Positions 12,678 through 26,189 of a stretch of 64,000 bases of DNA are shown piece after piece. The position numbers and the translations under genes are program-made. Origin of the DNA: Apricaphanius iberus (taxonomy: Eukaryota; Chordata; Actinopteri; Cyprinodontiformes; Aphaniidae); contig JAPXFQ010002730.1 in assembly GCA_028564705.1 (NCBI GenBank), positions 62,001 through 126,000 on the forward strand, written 5' to 3'. The first letter of the stretch is position 1, and every line of letters starts with the position of its first letter. The notes beneath the pieces were generated by a model. The model did no database searches and had not been told where the DNA came from. It saw only the letters and a program-made list of their open reading frames with translations.

Positions 12678-13102
12678 GGTGCATTCTATTTGTACTCAGA
12701 ACTTGGATATTCCGACATTCGAGTGGGAAAAATGAACTGGAACACCCTCTGAAGTCGGACTTCCCACTCTGAAAGTCTGAGGGTTTTTTTTTTTTTGCTC
12801 CGATCTTGACTTTCAATATGGCGGCTCCTCATAAAACAACTGTAGTTGGAAAAAAAAGTTATTTTACAAGACACACTAGTAAAAATTCATCTTGAATCCA
12901 TCTTACATGTAGAGCCTGCAACTCCAATCTTAACAAAATGCAAGGGGTGTTTGTATATGGAAATAATCTTATAGAGATGTTTGTAAGAGGTAGCTACCTG
13001 GCTGTCGCCATATTGGAATCATGTTTACTGGAATGCTTTTTACTCTGGCATAACGCCAAAGCCAGCTCCGAGTTCCAACTTCCGAGGGAAATAGAACGCA
13101 CC
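12678..13102. mobile_element. Miniature inverted-repeat element (425 bp)
   Basis: The left end GGTGCATTCTATTTGTACTC pairs with the right end, reverse-complemented GGTGCGTTCTATTTCCCTCG. Inner segments (CCGACATTCGAGTGGG, CTCCGAGTTCCAACTTCCGA) are also partly complementary. AATAT flanks both sides as a direct repeat, a likely 5-bp target duplication. No coding capacity. Confidence 0.7.
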
Positions 13103-13689
13103 AATATTACCCCCAAAATGGGAACAAAGTTAACAGACCAAGATTGCACCATATCTGGAAACAGTATCAGTGAAGGAGCAGCTTGACCAATTAGAAGAGC
13201 CTGTAAACTCAGGAATGTTAATCATACCACACCGTTAGCCTTTAAAATGTACTGTAAAAAAGAAGACAGGAGAGATAAGTCGTAAGATGGCCCAGTGACT
13301 CTGTTTTATGAACATTCAAGTTGTAAATTAAACTGATAAAATAGGGATTTCTCTCCTTATCATATCTAATCAAAATTATATGCATGATAACTGTCTTTAT
13401 ATATTGCAGAGGACTTTTTGTAGAATAGGCTGAGTTTCTAACACTAACCATGGCTTTTATCCACAACATTTCAGCTGTTTATATTCAAGAAGTTTAGAAT
13501 GGATCACAGTAGCTCTTATTTCACACAGCTAAACAGTTGAGAAGTCTTACAGAAAATCTTACATTTTATTGGTTTGTTTGAGCCTTTGACCATGTATTCC
13601 ACATAAACCAAATACATCAATTAAAGACAAAAATAAATATTTGAAGCTATCCATAACTTTTTTTTTTTCATTTAGAAGCTGCAGTACCC

Positions 13690-14170
13690 ATAAATGTTTT
13701 CAACCTTAATTTAAAGGAACCAAGAGTTTCCGCACAGGGATACTTAAAATAGCCGTCTCTGCACTCTAGGCAACAACAGGGTAATTAAAATTGCTTTACA
13801 CGACTCAGTGATAAAGAAATAAACAAAACATATGATAAGAGCATGGGACACAAATGAGAGAATAAAACAGCAATTCAGAATAAGGCATGAAAAGAATAAA
13901 AACACATTAGAAAAAGTAAAAACAGCAATTAAGCATCATAATTGTTCACTGGAAAGCAGCTCTAAAGAGATAAGTTTTATTTTTTGACTCAGAGCAGCTC
14001 AGTGTTTCACTATGAAACTTTTCCACCAAATTGTTGAAAAAAAGCATTTTTTAAACCATTATTTAACCAGTGAAATCCTTTGAGAACAACTGTCTTTTGC
14101 GAAAAAGCCCTGGCCAAGAAGGCTGCCATAAAAGTTCCAAATAAAATACAAATTACTTAATTAGCACAGC
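13690..14170. repeat. Interspersed repeat fragment
   Basis: AATTTAAAGGAACCAAGAGTTTCCGCAC-type text, then AAAAGTAAAAACAGCAATTAAGCAT and ACTCAGAGCAGCTCAGTG. A related block with AAAGTAAAAACAGCAATTAG occurs at 31740-31910. No coding content. Confidence 0.5.
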
Positions 14171-14199
14171 GAGAGAGTTTGTGTTGGTAGCGAGTCTAA

Positions 14200-15245
14200 C
14201 ATATTTGTTTATCTACTCTTCACGTTTATTTTCTTGTCTTGTTTCTGAGTGTGAGACAGGAGGAGAGCTCTATATATTTGTTTGTTTTATTTAACACATA
14301 TAAAAAATACAAAATAAGGTCTATATATTAAATATGCATAAATATTCATTAGATTCATGTGACCAGAAGTGGTATATAGAAACATATACAGAGGGTTCCA
14401 CAAGGTCAATATTTGCATTCCAAAGCTCTGTAGTATGAAATCTGTTAGGACTTATTCATGTGATGTTTTATTGGGGGAGATGCAAATGTGAAGCTTGTCT
14501 AGTAGAGTAGCTGTGAATTTGAGCGTTAATGTGAAAATAACTCTTGACATAAGAGGCACATTTATGTTGAATAGGGCTTTAAAAACTAAAGAAGAGATGA
14601 GATGTGTGTTAATATAAAAAAATATTCAAAAGCTGTTCATTTTAAAACAAAGGTTAACTTGGTGTGGCAGGTTTGGAACAGGTAATTATTCTTGAAAACC
14701 TTTTATGTAAAATGAATATTTTAAAGGTTGATCCCCAAACAATATTGCAATAAGTAAGGTAAGGATACATCAAACTGTTGTATGATATTGCAAGACATGA
14801 ATTATGATCATTTCTTCTTCCAAACAATTGGTTGTTTTTTTGCAGACATTTCTAATTTAATCTGTCCAGCAAAGTTTTTCAACAAACAAAACTCCTAAAA
14901 AACAGATTTTTTCATTATTAATATGAATTCTTATTTGAGCATGGGTATCTTTTATTTCCAGCAAATACCATATAGTTAGCTTTTTTTGTTCATTTATTGA
15001 CAATGTGTTTGCTTTAAACCATTTAGAATAATTAAAAAGATAATCATTTATTTAATTTATAAGAGTGATCAGAGTTCTATTTGAAATGAAAAAATTTGTG
15101 TCAGCTGTAAAAAGTAATAGAAGTGTAAACTTAGACACTGTAGCAAAATATTTTATATAAGAAACAATAATGGTCCCAATATTGAACCTTGTGGCACCTT
15201 GTACCGTCTCTATATTCTGTTAGATCCACAAATATGATCACATTT
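14200..15245 (-). mobile_element. LINE reverse-transcriptase relic
   Basis: Minus strand near 15150-15240 reads VPQGSILGPLLFLI, the RT finger/palm motif. Then come fragments of the active-site region (FADD-like, degraded to TADT) and a KANxLSIN-type block near 15010, and FLGVLFVEKLCW near 14880. The frame is broken many times. Downstream (to about 14200) similarity fades. Non-LTR class. Confidence 0.7.
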
Positions 15246-15773
15246 GTCAACCGCTGTATTTTATTTTGAAAAATTGCCTTCATTGTCACAATTGACCAGA
15301 TTGTCTCGTGTTTCTTTGTGTGACTTCCTGCCAGAATTAGCTAGCGCTAAAAAAAAATAGACCAAATGTTGAAACAAATGCATCTGAGATCAGCATGCTA
15401 AAGAATCACATATGCTTGAAGCTGAAGGTCGCAGACAGCTCTTTGGACTTGTCACAAAAACAGCAGAATGTAAATGGCTGGAACTGCATCTGTGTTCAAA
15501 ACAAATAATTTTTGTTCTATTTATCTGTCCCTCAATCTTTTGTTCTGCCACAATAATGAAATAAATATAATGAAAAATACCTCCAGATAAAGGCTATTTT
15601 CAGCAAATATTAGCTGCAATAAAAATAGATTAATCCAATTAATTAACTACAGATGGCATCTAATTAATTTCAAAGTTTTATTTTAGTATCCTGACAACAC
15701 TAATCATTTATGATAAAAGTCAATATGAGGATCAATATTTACATGCTGATGTCCAAACCTATCTAACCTTGTG

Positions 15774-16866
15774 TTACACTGTTTCAGTCACTGATAGATT
15801 TGCATTGCTTCTGGTGTCTTGCTGGACATCAGTGGGCTTTTTGCAACAACAAAAAATGGACACAATCTTTTCCAGAGCACCTTTTCTCATTAAAATATAC
15901 ATAGTAGAGTCTACAAGAGGACTGAGAAAAGCACAAATTGGGGCCGCACGTTTAAGGAAAGTATTCGAGCTAAGCTCAAACAGTATGAACAAAGATATAA
16001 CAGGCAAGAAGAGCAGTGAGTACATAAGCAAAATTACAACCAAAATTATCACAATTCTTATTTTTTCAACGGCAGAGACACTGTGGCATGCAGAGAGGGC
16101 TTTAAGGGTCCCAAACAGAAAGAAGATGAAGAAGGGAAAAGGGATGAGGAGAATGACACCAATTATAAACTTGATCTTACAGTTGAGATACAAATAGAAA
16201 TTGGGAATTAGAATAAGAGGAAAGACCCAGACAAGGAGACAGACCAGCACAATCATCTTTATGTCTCGGTTGAATTTGTACCACACTGGCTTGGCGATGA
16301 GCAAATACCTGCAATGAAATACAATCTTAAGGAAATCAGTTACACGATAACAGAATAACCTAAGACAGAAATTCATGACACGGCAACTTACCTTTCTACA
16401 GAGATACAGACCATGAATCCAACACTAATCATCACACCTAAAAAATAGGTGTACATGGTTTTAGAGTCGGCGTTGGGTAGCAGAAGAGCAATCATGGTGC
16501 TGAGCTGAATAAGGTCTGAAAGGAGAAGATTGATGATGAAAACTGGAGGGTCTTTGTCTTTTTTCGTCTGCAGATAAATAAATAAAAAAGTTTGATCAGA
16601 AACTGCTGCCAGTTAAATCTGGAGTTTTTCTTTGTACTTGTATTCCACAACTACACAAAAGCAGATGATTTGCTGAACAAAGCTAACGAAGATATATGTC
16701 GCTACAATGTACTCACCATTGAAAAAACAGCAGTCAGGGCTACTAGTGTCACAAAAATTCCAATGCCAATGATGGAGAAATAAACCACTTTCATCAGATG
16801 ATTTTCAACCTCAAGGAAGCTTACGTTACAACTGTCGTTTTTGCTTGTGTTGGAGCTCTCCATCAT
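15774..16866 (-). CDS. Class A GPCR-like receptor with glycosylated N-terminus (locus C), complete
   Basis: Coding exons are 16717-16866 (50 codons), 16392-16567 and 15774-16308; 150+176+535 nt give 286 residues plus stop. Donors are ATG|GTGAGTAC and AAAG|GTAAGTTG; acceptors follow TTATCTGCAG and TTCATTGCAG. The N-terminus starts MMESSNTS and carries N-glycosylation sequons NTS and NVS before TM1. TM2 reads NLLLSDLIQL with the canonical Asp (about residue 68). TM3 ends VERYLLIAKP, a proper E-R-Y. TM4 has VWVFP, and TM6 LLMYSLLFLP lacks the usual FxxCWxP. TM7 has SPLVDSTMYILMRKG, an altered NPxxY. A CCC cluster and a tail ending TETV follow. Exon plan and phases match the other receptors in the window, so it is a relative, but with more ordinary features. 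The closest match I recall is the group of teleost orphan receptors often labelled as GPR4-like or purinergic-like; I do not assign one. Alternative start is the second Met. Confidence 0.9.
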
Positions 16867-17438
16867 TCTGAATAAAACAGCTTCTGGTAAGATTTAAGAA
16901 TGAAAAATACCATGCTTATTTCCACTGGACTTTTGACCAAAAATCACTATTGACATATCTGTGTGAATCTTGAAATAAGGAAATCAGTTTAAACAAAATA
17001 AGCATATGCAGGTTGGGACTGTTTGAATCTAATATAAAAGCATTTTTGTCATTATGGACTTTCTAATCTGAAAGGTACTAAGCTGGAAAAAAAAAGAAAC
17101 ATTAGGGAAAAATTACCCTAACATTTATGCTTTCTTGAAGAAAGGTGGTGTACCTGGAGAGAGGAGAACCTTCCAGAGAACATGCATGGACTTTGGTGGG
17201 ACTTGTGGTTGTATTTCGCAGTCTTTAAACCACTCAAAATATTAACATTAGTCTGACACCAAGACTATATCAAACGTAATGAAAAGGGTTGGTTATCCTT
17301 TGGGTTATGTTGTTGTCAGTGTTTGTGTGGTTATTTTCCATGCACCATCATTAGAGACATGGGGTGTCTGGCTTGACTCTCGTGATGGTGCAGTGTTTCA
17401 TTAAGAATTTTAATTCATTTGTGCATTTCTGAAAACCG

Positions 17439-17439
<1 letters not shown>

Positions 17440-17491
<52 letters not shown>
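17440..17491. repeat. (AT)n microsatellite
   Basis: About 25 AT units, abutting the Tc1-like terminal repeat, as expected of expansion from a TA target. Confidence 0.9.
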
Positions 17492-17494
<3 letters not shown>

Positions 17495-17860
17495 TACAGA
17501 CCAAAAGTTTGGACACACTTTCTCATTCAATGACTTTCATAGTTTCTTTTCATGACTACGTTGTAGATTCTCAATTAAGGGCATCAAAACTATGAATGAA
17601 CACATGATCTATGGAATTACTGTATGAACTTAAACAAAAAGGGTGAAATAACTGAATACATGTGTTATATTTTTGATTCCTCAAAGTCCTGAGGTCTGAT
17701 TACTGCTTTGTATTCTGTTGAGTCACCAGAAATGGTTTTCCAACAGTCTTGAAGGAGTTCCCAGTGATGCTTAGTACTTGTTGGCCCTTTTGCCTTCACT
17801 CTACGGTTCAGCTAAATCCAAATCATTTCGATTGGGTTCAGAAATAGACATGAAAAACAA
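17491..17860. mobile_element. Second, degenerate Tc1-like element fragment
   Basis: It begins at ACAGTACAGACCAAAAGTTTGGACACAC, a Tc1-type terminal repeat of a family different from the 47 kb element, next to a 50-bp (AT)n tract. Downstream text such as TTCCAACAGTCTTGAAGGAG and CACTTGTTGGCCC-like sequence matches the antisense of the transposase 3' half. Reading frames are broken, and the other end is absent by 17860. Confidence 0.75.
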
Positions 17861-17869
17861 AAGAAAACT

Positions 17870-20800
17870 AATTTTCTAAATCCTGCCTTAACCTGAAAAT
17901 ATTTGAGTTATTCTTTTTTTTATTCCATAGAAGTTGAGCAACTATAGTTGCCATAAAGAAGTTTCTCTGTCAATATTATATGCAGCTAAAAAACAATTAA
18001 AAGAAGAACGATTGACTAACATAATTTTGCCCTATGGATTTCACCAATAAATTAGAGAAAGATATTTCAAATATGTTGGTCTGTAATCACTACCACGATG
18101 TTGATACACTAAAAGGCTCCAAACACTAAGTCAAGCAGTGCTTCAATTTGGAAAATCTCAGATCTTTGTTAACTTACCTCTCAAAGTCAAAACAGATGCA
18201 TTCAAAAAACTCCAAATCGGGCTTTTTATATCTATTATAGTTTTTTCAATCTTTGAAGGAACAAAAATCAGTTAAAGAAACGTACCTTATATGTATTTGA
18301 TGTTAGTCTTCTGCGTTCTCTCAGTCTATGTCATAACCAGTTGCTGCCAACAGCATTTATTTGGTTAATAATGAGAAACAAATGACATGGACATGCCAGT
18401 TTTAGATGTGTACCGTTCTGTGTAATTTGTTTAAACATCAACTTGTTCCTTTCACCCATAGCCATTTCCAATAGTTTTTTCTTACTCTGCCTCTATCACC
18501 TGTTGCTATATATCATACTATGTTTGGATTGATAACACCACAAGATAAAAGCAATCAACAGTAAAACATTACAGTACAGATGAGAGGTCTTCAAAGTACT
18601 CTGCCACTGCCCAGCACGTCCCGATTCGAACTCAGCAGCACACAGTCCCCACTATGGCACCGCAGGTCATTGGGTTTAAGTGACCAAGTTCTGTAGCTCT
18701 GTTGTTGAGGCAGCTGAGCAGAGTCATGACCGGAAAGTGATCAGAACCTCTCGCTGCAGCAACCCTACCACAGTGAGGGATTCCATAAAACTGAAAAGGA
18801 TACTGTCCACAATTACTATATAATTGGTACTTACTAAAGACTTGATCAAATGTAATTTTGGGGGATTTAATTTTCACATTTACATTTCTTTATTTTATTT
18901 TATGCTGTAAATAACAGTAGAAAAAGTGAAACAGAATGGCTGACCAAAATAATCATGTAATCAACTAAGAAAATGACAACATAAAAAACAAATATGGCTG
19001 TTTTCTAATCTCTGATGTATTCAGGATTTTGCCACATCTCATTTAATTTAAAGTAAAAGACTAAGAATAAAACTTTAGCCAAGATGTTCCATCAGATATT
19101 AGCAATAGCATCCAGATGGGTAATCTGGTTGCAAGTCTGTACATTTTTATATCTGCTATATTTTCTGTCCGTGGCTAATGAAGGCACCTTTTCTAGCAGC
19201 AGCAGCAGATACCCAGTCTAGTGAAGGAGAGTACAGTGAACACTAATGTGGGAAATGGAACTCACTCCCATCAACTCTAGCATTTATGATGATGTTTTCA
19301 ATGTGATCAGCATGGGTGACATTGTTTGTGATATGATCAAACGAATTAGCCAGTGATATGTTCTTTAAATTGGGGGGCTGTAAAAGTCTTTGCCTATCAA
19401 TGGAAAACCAATGTTTAAAAAAACATGTCTAGTTTCTGTCATCCGGTGTACTTATTTGTATAGTCCCCTAAATTTTGCATATATCTTTGCATTTCTTGAC
19501 ATTACTTAAAATATCAAACAGCAAAAGCTCACAGGTCAATGTTGGTCTGTTTTCTAAACCTCTTCCAGGTTTTATGTTCTGCGGTATTTACATAGAACTC
19601 TATATTTGTTGTTTCCTTTCCTGCCACTCAAATTAAGCGCCCGTTTCGGATGTAATCAGCCCACAAAATACTCCCATTAAATGTCGTCAGACTGTGCCCT
19701 CTCTACATAATGAAACGGACTTTTCTGTTTGGTGTTTAAAACCTCTTTAAATTAGGTTTAGGCATTTAAGGCCAAGTTGTAACACAGACTACTTTAGCAT
19801 CTGTGCCATATAATTATTTCGGCAAACCTAAAATGAAAAACTAAGTTAAGACACCAATTTTAATTTTTATAAGTAAATATAGAGTGATAATTAACAAAAT
19901 AGTAAAAGAGCAAAAGGAAAATGGGTAGACATATTTCACACCAGTAAAAAGTCATATTTAGCATTTGAATTTTTTTTTTTTTCCTGTAACCCATGTCTAG
20001 TCATTTTCAATAAATCACAGGTTGGTTTCCTATGAGACTGTTTAGACTTAAAGTCAATTTTATGTACATACAATACATATACGTACAATAACTTTTAAGC
20101 GGGTATCAATCTGTTTTTTTTTTTCCAAGTCCAAATTTCTGTTATAAAAAAAGGTTTTTGATAGCTTGGATATAATAATCTGAATAACTACTGTGTTTTT
20201 AAAATAAAGTAATTGAAAAATAATCACAACTGACTGGAATAAAGGCTCGAGAACAACAGTTTGTGAGTAATTACATCATATAATGTGCTTCACTCCACTT
20301 ATTAATGGAGATACTGAAATAAATTAACTGAATAAATGGACCCAGGATGTGTTGCCAGGTCGTAAATAAATAGTGAGACTCCACTAATTCGCAGCTGATA
20401 CTTAAAACTACAGGACCAACATAAATTTTTCTACTGAGCCAAATGTTGTAAGTCATAGACGGACATCTTTGTGACCTTTTAACTTGTTTGGGACTAAGGT
20501 AGAAGAAGTCAAGAGTATAATTGAGCCAAATAAACTATACAAGAACTTTGCATAGAGAAACCGCGCCCAAGAGAGAAACTCAACAGCCAATAATCCCTAA
20601 GGCCTCTTCAGGCTAGCTTTTTTTTCTTATGTTGGGTGGTTACCATCTAGCAGTTTTAATACTCACTAGGCTACAACACTGTAATTACACTTTAATGACA
20701 ATGGACAATACTGGAAGAACCTTTGAGACAGAGGAAAACTAAGACAATTAATTAATCTAAATCTACAAGTTTGCTTTCATCAGCATTTTCTTTACTTCTT

Positions 20801-21130
20801 CAGTTTGTAGCTTTAACTGTAAATATGTCTGACTTTAGTGTATTGAACTTCTCATGTGAAAGAAAACCTCTGTTGTTGCAGTTCTTTTTTTAATCTTTCA
20901 ACAGCTTCTCACTTCTTTTCTTTCATTTCAAATAACGCTCATACTATGCATCTATTCTCATCTTCTGTTAATGTTTCTGGTCTAGGTGCTTGTAGTGCTA
21001 GTAATTTACATCCTCCCTCCTGGGAACAATTGGACGGCAGGCTGGAATTTGCCTTGTGGAAAATTTAATCATGTCATAGGATATATGTGTTCAGTTTCTA
21101 TATTTAAAGGTGAATGGTGACCTGCCCTAA
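17870..21130. other. AT-rich, no gene recognised
   Basis: Includes donor-like sites on the minus strand at 18178 (GAGAG|GTAAGTTAAC) and 18287 (AAG|GTACGTTTC) that could end noncoding first exons of the receptor at 15774-16866. Frames such as 18632-18877 match nothing known to me. Confidence 0.45.
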
Positions 21131-21134
21131 TCTC

Positions 21135-21650
21135 CATTTAGATTAGATTAGATAAAACTTTATTAATCCCTCGGGCGGGTTCCTCTGGGAAATTCGGTTT
21201 CCAATAGCACAGCACCTCTAACAAGTTACAGAAAGTACACATGTATAAATACAACACATGTATAAATAAAATATACCAAACGGATAAATAGAATAATAAA
21301 AATAAAAAAATACAAAGAAAATTGCACGTAAATTAAACACAAATATTGACGTCTATTGCACCGTTGACTATTAACAAAAAGAAAAAGAATTGCCCAGAAG
21401 TATTGCACAGTGAAGTGAAGAGGCACTACAGCTTAGTTGTTCCCCCCTCGTTTGTCCTCCTGTTTCCCCTCCCTTCCCCCTCCAGAGAGCAGTAAACAGT
21501 CTGATGGCATGTGGGACAAAGGAGTTCTTAAGTCTGTTGGTTCCTATCTTGGGGAGAAGAAACCTTTCACTGAACAGACTCCTCTGCTTGTTTATGGCCG
21601 TGTGCAGAGGATGCCCAGCATATTCAGTAGTACTTTAACTTGTTTATTTT
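21135..21650. repeat. Retroposon of the TTTATTAATCCC type
   Basis: AAACTTTATTAATCCCTCGG-type start, then CAGTCTGATGGCATGTGGGACAAAGGAGTT and CCTTTCACTGAACAGACTCC. This is the antisense 3' region of an abundant fish retroposon family, related to 52855-53220. ORFs here (21437-21658) are incidental. Confidence 0.65.
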
Positions 21651-22114
21651 TCTGGTGACACGTATACTTCCATGAATTTACCACCACTCATCCAATGCGG
21701 TGTACGTGTACTGTGAATACCAGACGGTAACTGTTCTTAACATACAAAGGATCCTAATAGACGTCTGGTGATGGTGATTTGAGTTATGCCTGATTGCACT
21801 AATTCATATAGTGAATATTCCACTTCAGACATTTGATTATGTGTGAGCAGGTTTCCAACTGATCTCTGAAAAGGAGGAAGTTTTGAGACTTTGGCTTCAG
21901 GCCACAGCGTGTGAGCTTCCTGTATTTTAAGTGCAATAATTTAATTTCAATTCAAAAATTGACACTATAGAAAGATTATGATGCCGCTCTTTTTTACTTG
22001 GTCAGTCAAATTGACTGTCTAGCTGTACGACTTCTACCATGACCAATCACTTTTTTAAACGTAAAAGTATTTTCATAAAAATACATTTTCTGGCTCATCT
22101 TTGTGTAGAGCCAC

Positions 22115-23215
22115 CGTTAGGGGGAGCCTAAATCACACCCTTCTACTTCCGGCCCGTGGGTCTCCTACTGCCAAAAAGAATTAAAGGATAACTAAGCCCC
22201 AAATCAACTTTTTGTAGTTTATAAACGGCATAAATATGTTTCTTATAGTTCTCTCTACATGTCCTGGTCCCTTTTTTGACATTTTAATGCTAATTAGATA
22301 AAATCTCACTTTTGAGCCTAAAACCCTCTGTGTTGCGCCCTCTATACATTTTCGGTTGCACTACATTTGAATTTCATTGCTTTCCTCCCCATTTGCTCTG
22401 GTAGCTGTGTGACGTGACTTTGTGCTGTGTGACGTCTGTCACTCTGCCGCTTGGGGTATAAAAGCAGCCCTCCCCGTAGCGAGTTTAAATAGTGAGCGAG
22501 CGTTTTACTTCGGCAGGCTCATCAGCGCCGACCTTGGCTTCAGCTGTCAGCTCAAACATGTACGGCTCAATGACAGTTGGTCAGCCGAAATTTGGCATGG
22601 TTCAAACAAATGATGTCCGTGAATTTTAAAGACACATTTGACGCAGAAACCTAAAAGTTACTTGATGTTTTGTGTAAAAACACTAAGCGGACTACAACTG
22701 CAGAATAAGGAGACATATGGCCATAGCCTCCAGGATGAAGGAATGAGAATTAAACGTGGAGAAAACCTCTATAGATCTGACCATGTGAAAAGTGAAAGCT
22801 ATGTCGTGGGTAAAGCAGTCGGTGAAATGAGAGCTAGCATGGAGAAGAAGGAGTTTTTTTACATGCTATAGCTAATGCTAGCTCATGTTAACTGCATAAC
22901 GTCATATGTGCAACTTCTGGCTTCTGATTTGTAGGTATTTTAATTGCTAAGTTTTACAATCATATAAACCCCAAATCAATTGACACAGTAGAAACGCACA
23001 TCATTAGTTATAATTTAAATTGAGGTACAACATATGTGTGATTCAGGACGTAAGAAAAAGCTGACCAGAAAAAAAATAAAACGTTCATCTCTCCATTGAC
23101 TTCCATTCATTGTTTTTTCGGCCAGGGGAACCCCAGGCAGACTGGAAGGGGAGGAGACGTAGGCTCCCCAGAGGACTGCTTCGGCCGGCCCATTCAGGTA
23201 TACGGCTCCCTAAAA
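22115..23215. repeat. Probable DNA-element or composite repeat
   Basis: Starts near GAGCCACCGTTAGGGGGAGCC and ends near GACGTAGGCTCCCCAGAGG, both GC-rich in AT-rich surroundings, with a long unique-looking interior. Edge motifs suggest one inserted element, but clean inverted termini are not visible. Confidence 0.4.
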
Positions 23216-25220
23216 CAGATTACAACCCCCGTGTAAATAAGGTTCCAACCAGCAATGTAAACATTAATTGATTTATATAGCCTAAAGTCCAAAAAAAACA
23301 AATAAAAGGCATGGTTACATAAAAAAGTCTGTCATCACAATATATAAGCAGTCTGAGAATTTGTGTGCTTCCTTTTTTGTGTCACCAATATAAACCATTT
23401 TTTGTATTCCACAATTTTCTGTAGGTTAGTGAAGATAAACATTAGATTTGTTTTACAAAAGGTCAAAGATGGCTTGTTTTAGTTGCGAAATATTAACTAA
23501 CTTTAATTAAGGGAAAGTACTGTTTTTTGTTTTGTTCTTTTCAACCTGGACATTATTTTTAGCATGCATTACATTAATTTACTCACCCAGTTAAGTTTGG
23601 AGCCACTTGAAGTCCTTTGGGTGAAGTTTAGATCCAATCACAATCAGTGTATATCCATATAATGGGAGTTAACGAAGGCAGGAGATTTGCCGCCTGTAAT
23701 AAGACATTATCCATCACAAAAGTCCTTGATTTTACTGATGTTTTGTTCTGAGCATATTGGAGGTGCTCCAATGTAGTCTGCATGTTTTTTTTAAAGGTTT
23801 TCAATCTAATTCTAACTAATACTAACTGGTGATTTCAGTGACGTTGCAGCTGTAGTCTGAGAAGACTACCCTTGGTTTTGAGATAAATGTAACCTGGGTC
23901 GGGTACCTGTGTTTAAATGTATGAGCTTAAGGAATACTTTTTTTATGGTTAAAGCTGCATTCCGTAGAACTTATTTATTTAATGAAGTTTTATCTATCTC
24001 TAAAATTATATGGGTTTCAGTACTATGATGAAAGGCAAGTGCTCCACAATCAATGACGTCACTGGGACAAACTGAGGCCTCGGTCATGTGATTTCCCCGT
24101 TGTTGACACAGGCCTCAAATCGAGACTTCATCTGGACGCCCACCTTTCAGAGCCTCAGTTAATTTTTCCCATAACTAGCTCTAGGCCTTCTCAGTGTGAG
24201 GTCGTCTGCTTTTGTTACAGCCTTCAAGCCTTGTGTAAAATGCTATTCTTAATACGTTTTTTTGACCCTGCCTTTCCCCTGACCACAGTTTTTGCCTTTT
24301 CCTTACTGGCTTCTGATAAGAGTTTTTGACCTCCTGTTAATAACTACGCAATTTTCCCCAAAAATCTATATTTTTGTCATTTTAAATTCTTCGAAGTAAA
24401 CTTTATTTTCATATATTATCATTGTAAATAATACCACTGTTAACAAAATAACTTAATGTGATTTACCACTTGTCTTAATCTATTTATTCATAACCACCAT
24501 CAAACAACTAAATAATGTGACAAAAACATAATTTGGCAAACAGCATACGGACTTTCCACCCCTGCTCTCCTTCCCTAAGCCTTGTGCTGCTTCATGTCCT
24601 AAACAAGAAATCTAAAAGGACAGTTTACAAAACAAAAACTTTTTTAGACATTTATGCTTATTAAGTTACCCAGTCAAAAAAAATATATCATTAAACATGT
24701 ACATACAATACTTTTTTATTCATTTTATCTACAATATTTTCATTAGTTTTCTGCTAGCAAGGAGTGACCTTCCCCTGCAGGCCCACCGTCTCCAGATCTT
24801 TCCTCATAAAATAGACAGAAAAATAAGTGAAAAGGAGGGACATGGCAATTACATAAATTTGTGAATGCCAAACTACAGTTGAAAGCAGGAATCAAATCCA
24901 GAGAACTGAATAGATGAATTGTTTTTCAGAAAACAAAAATTAACTTGAACTGGAACAGAAGCATATAACCAAAACAATGGTAAAACGGGCAAGACGGCAT
25001 AGCAAGACAGATGGATCAGCGAAGAGTTGTAGAGGAGAAGAGAGAGCATAAATCAGGGCTGCCCATTGACGTCATTGGTTCATTCAGCATGTCGCTTCCT
25101 CATAAGTGCTTCGAATCTTGTACCACACTGCGGTGTTGTTTGCAATTGTATTGAGTTATTGAGTTGGTTGGTCAGTTAATTGAACATCTTACTATTAGCT
25201 TTCTGAGGAGAGCTTAACCC
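23216..25220. other. No gene recognised; weak receptor-flank homology
   Basis: 23575-23680 (GAGCCACTTGAAGTCCTTTG, TATATCCATATAATGGGAGTTAA) matches 39013-39090 downstream of the 40 kb receptor, so a worn receptor-flank copy may lie here. The rest is AT-rich without coding signal. Confidence 0.5.
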
Positions 25221-25222
25221 TT

Positions 25223-25408
25223 ATCCTCAGGGCCCACTGTCCTGCTGGTTGGAGGTATTTCCCTTCTGCCACACACCTGACCTGAATAACTGGGTGATTA
25301 ACAGGCTTCTGGAGAACTTGATGTAATACAGCTGGTAATGCTATCATTTGAATCTGGTGTGCTGGAGCAGAGATGCAGCTAAAACACAAAGGACAGTGGT
25401 CCCTGAGG
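25223..25408. mobile_element. Short palindromic element (186 bp)
   Basis: Left end TCCTCAGGGCCCACTGTCC is the inverse of right end GGACAGTGGTCCCTGAGGA (18 of 19 match). Interior text (GGTGTGCTGGAGCAGAGATG) is the common fish hAT-derived repeat type. A related right end occurs at about 27700-27785. Confidence 0.65.
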
Positions 25409-26189
25409 ACCAGGTTTAAGAAACACTGCTCAAGGCAATATTTCTTTCCTTCTTGGGAGTTGGTTAAAACTCCAGGTGTTAGTTTGTATGGGTTTACTGT
25501 GAATGATGTACTCCTGTTTGGTTTGGGCACTTTATTCTGCAGTCACATAAGTAAGCTTATACACCAACAAACCAACTGCCTTTACGGATGGAGCCTGCAA
25601 GAAAAAGGAAGTATTCCACTGTGTGGGAAGATTTTGTAACCTTGCGCTGCATTCTCACAAAAATCAATGTTGTACTTATCCAACTGTCTGACTCGACTGC
25701 AGTGGTGCTACCGACCAGTCATTTGTCAGTATTATGCTTTGGGGCAGGCTTTTGGGTCGGTGTTCAGCTACGAGCCCAGGCAAACCAAAACAAACGTGGT
25801 TGCGCAGTACGTGTAAAGTACTACGTGGCTATCGAATCTGCTTTGGGAGAGCTAGAAATTATATCTCAGTTGAAAAATGAGCAAAGGTAAGAAATTTATG
25901 CATTTTGTGATGGTAAAGATGTGTGTGCTTTTCTCCCGACTGGATTTAGCAAGAGTTAAATTAAAAGCTTGCATGTGATGGCACCATTAGAAGCGTCCAT
26001 TCTCCAGCGTCCCTTCTTACTGTGTTTGCTCAAAGCAGTTTAGTTTTATTTGGTACAGTGAATAACTTAATGTAAATCTATTTAACACAATTAAATTATT
26101 ATTTCCCTGTCATCCGTTACTGAGTGGCTGAGTGAACTGTTTAAATAGCTGTTAGATGGGATGTAGTTACAAATCAGCACTTAAAATAA

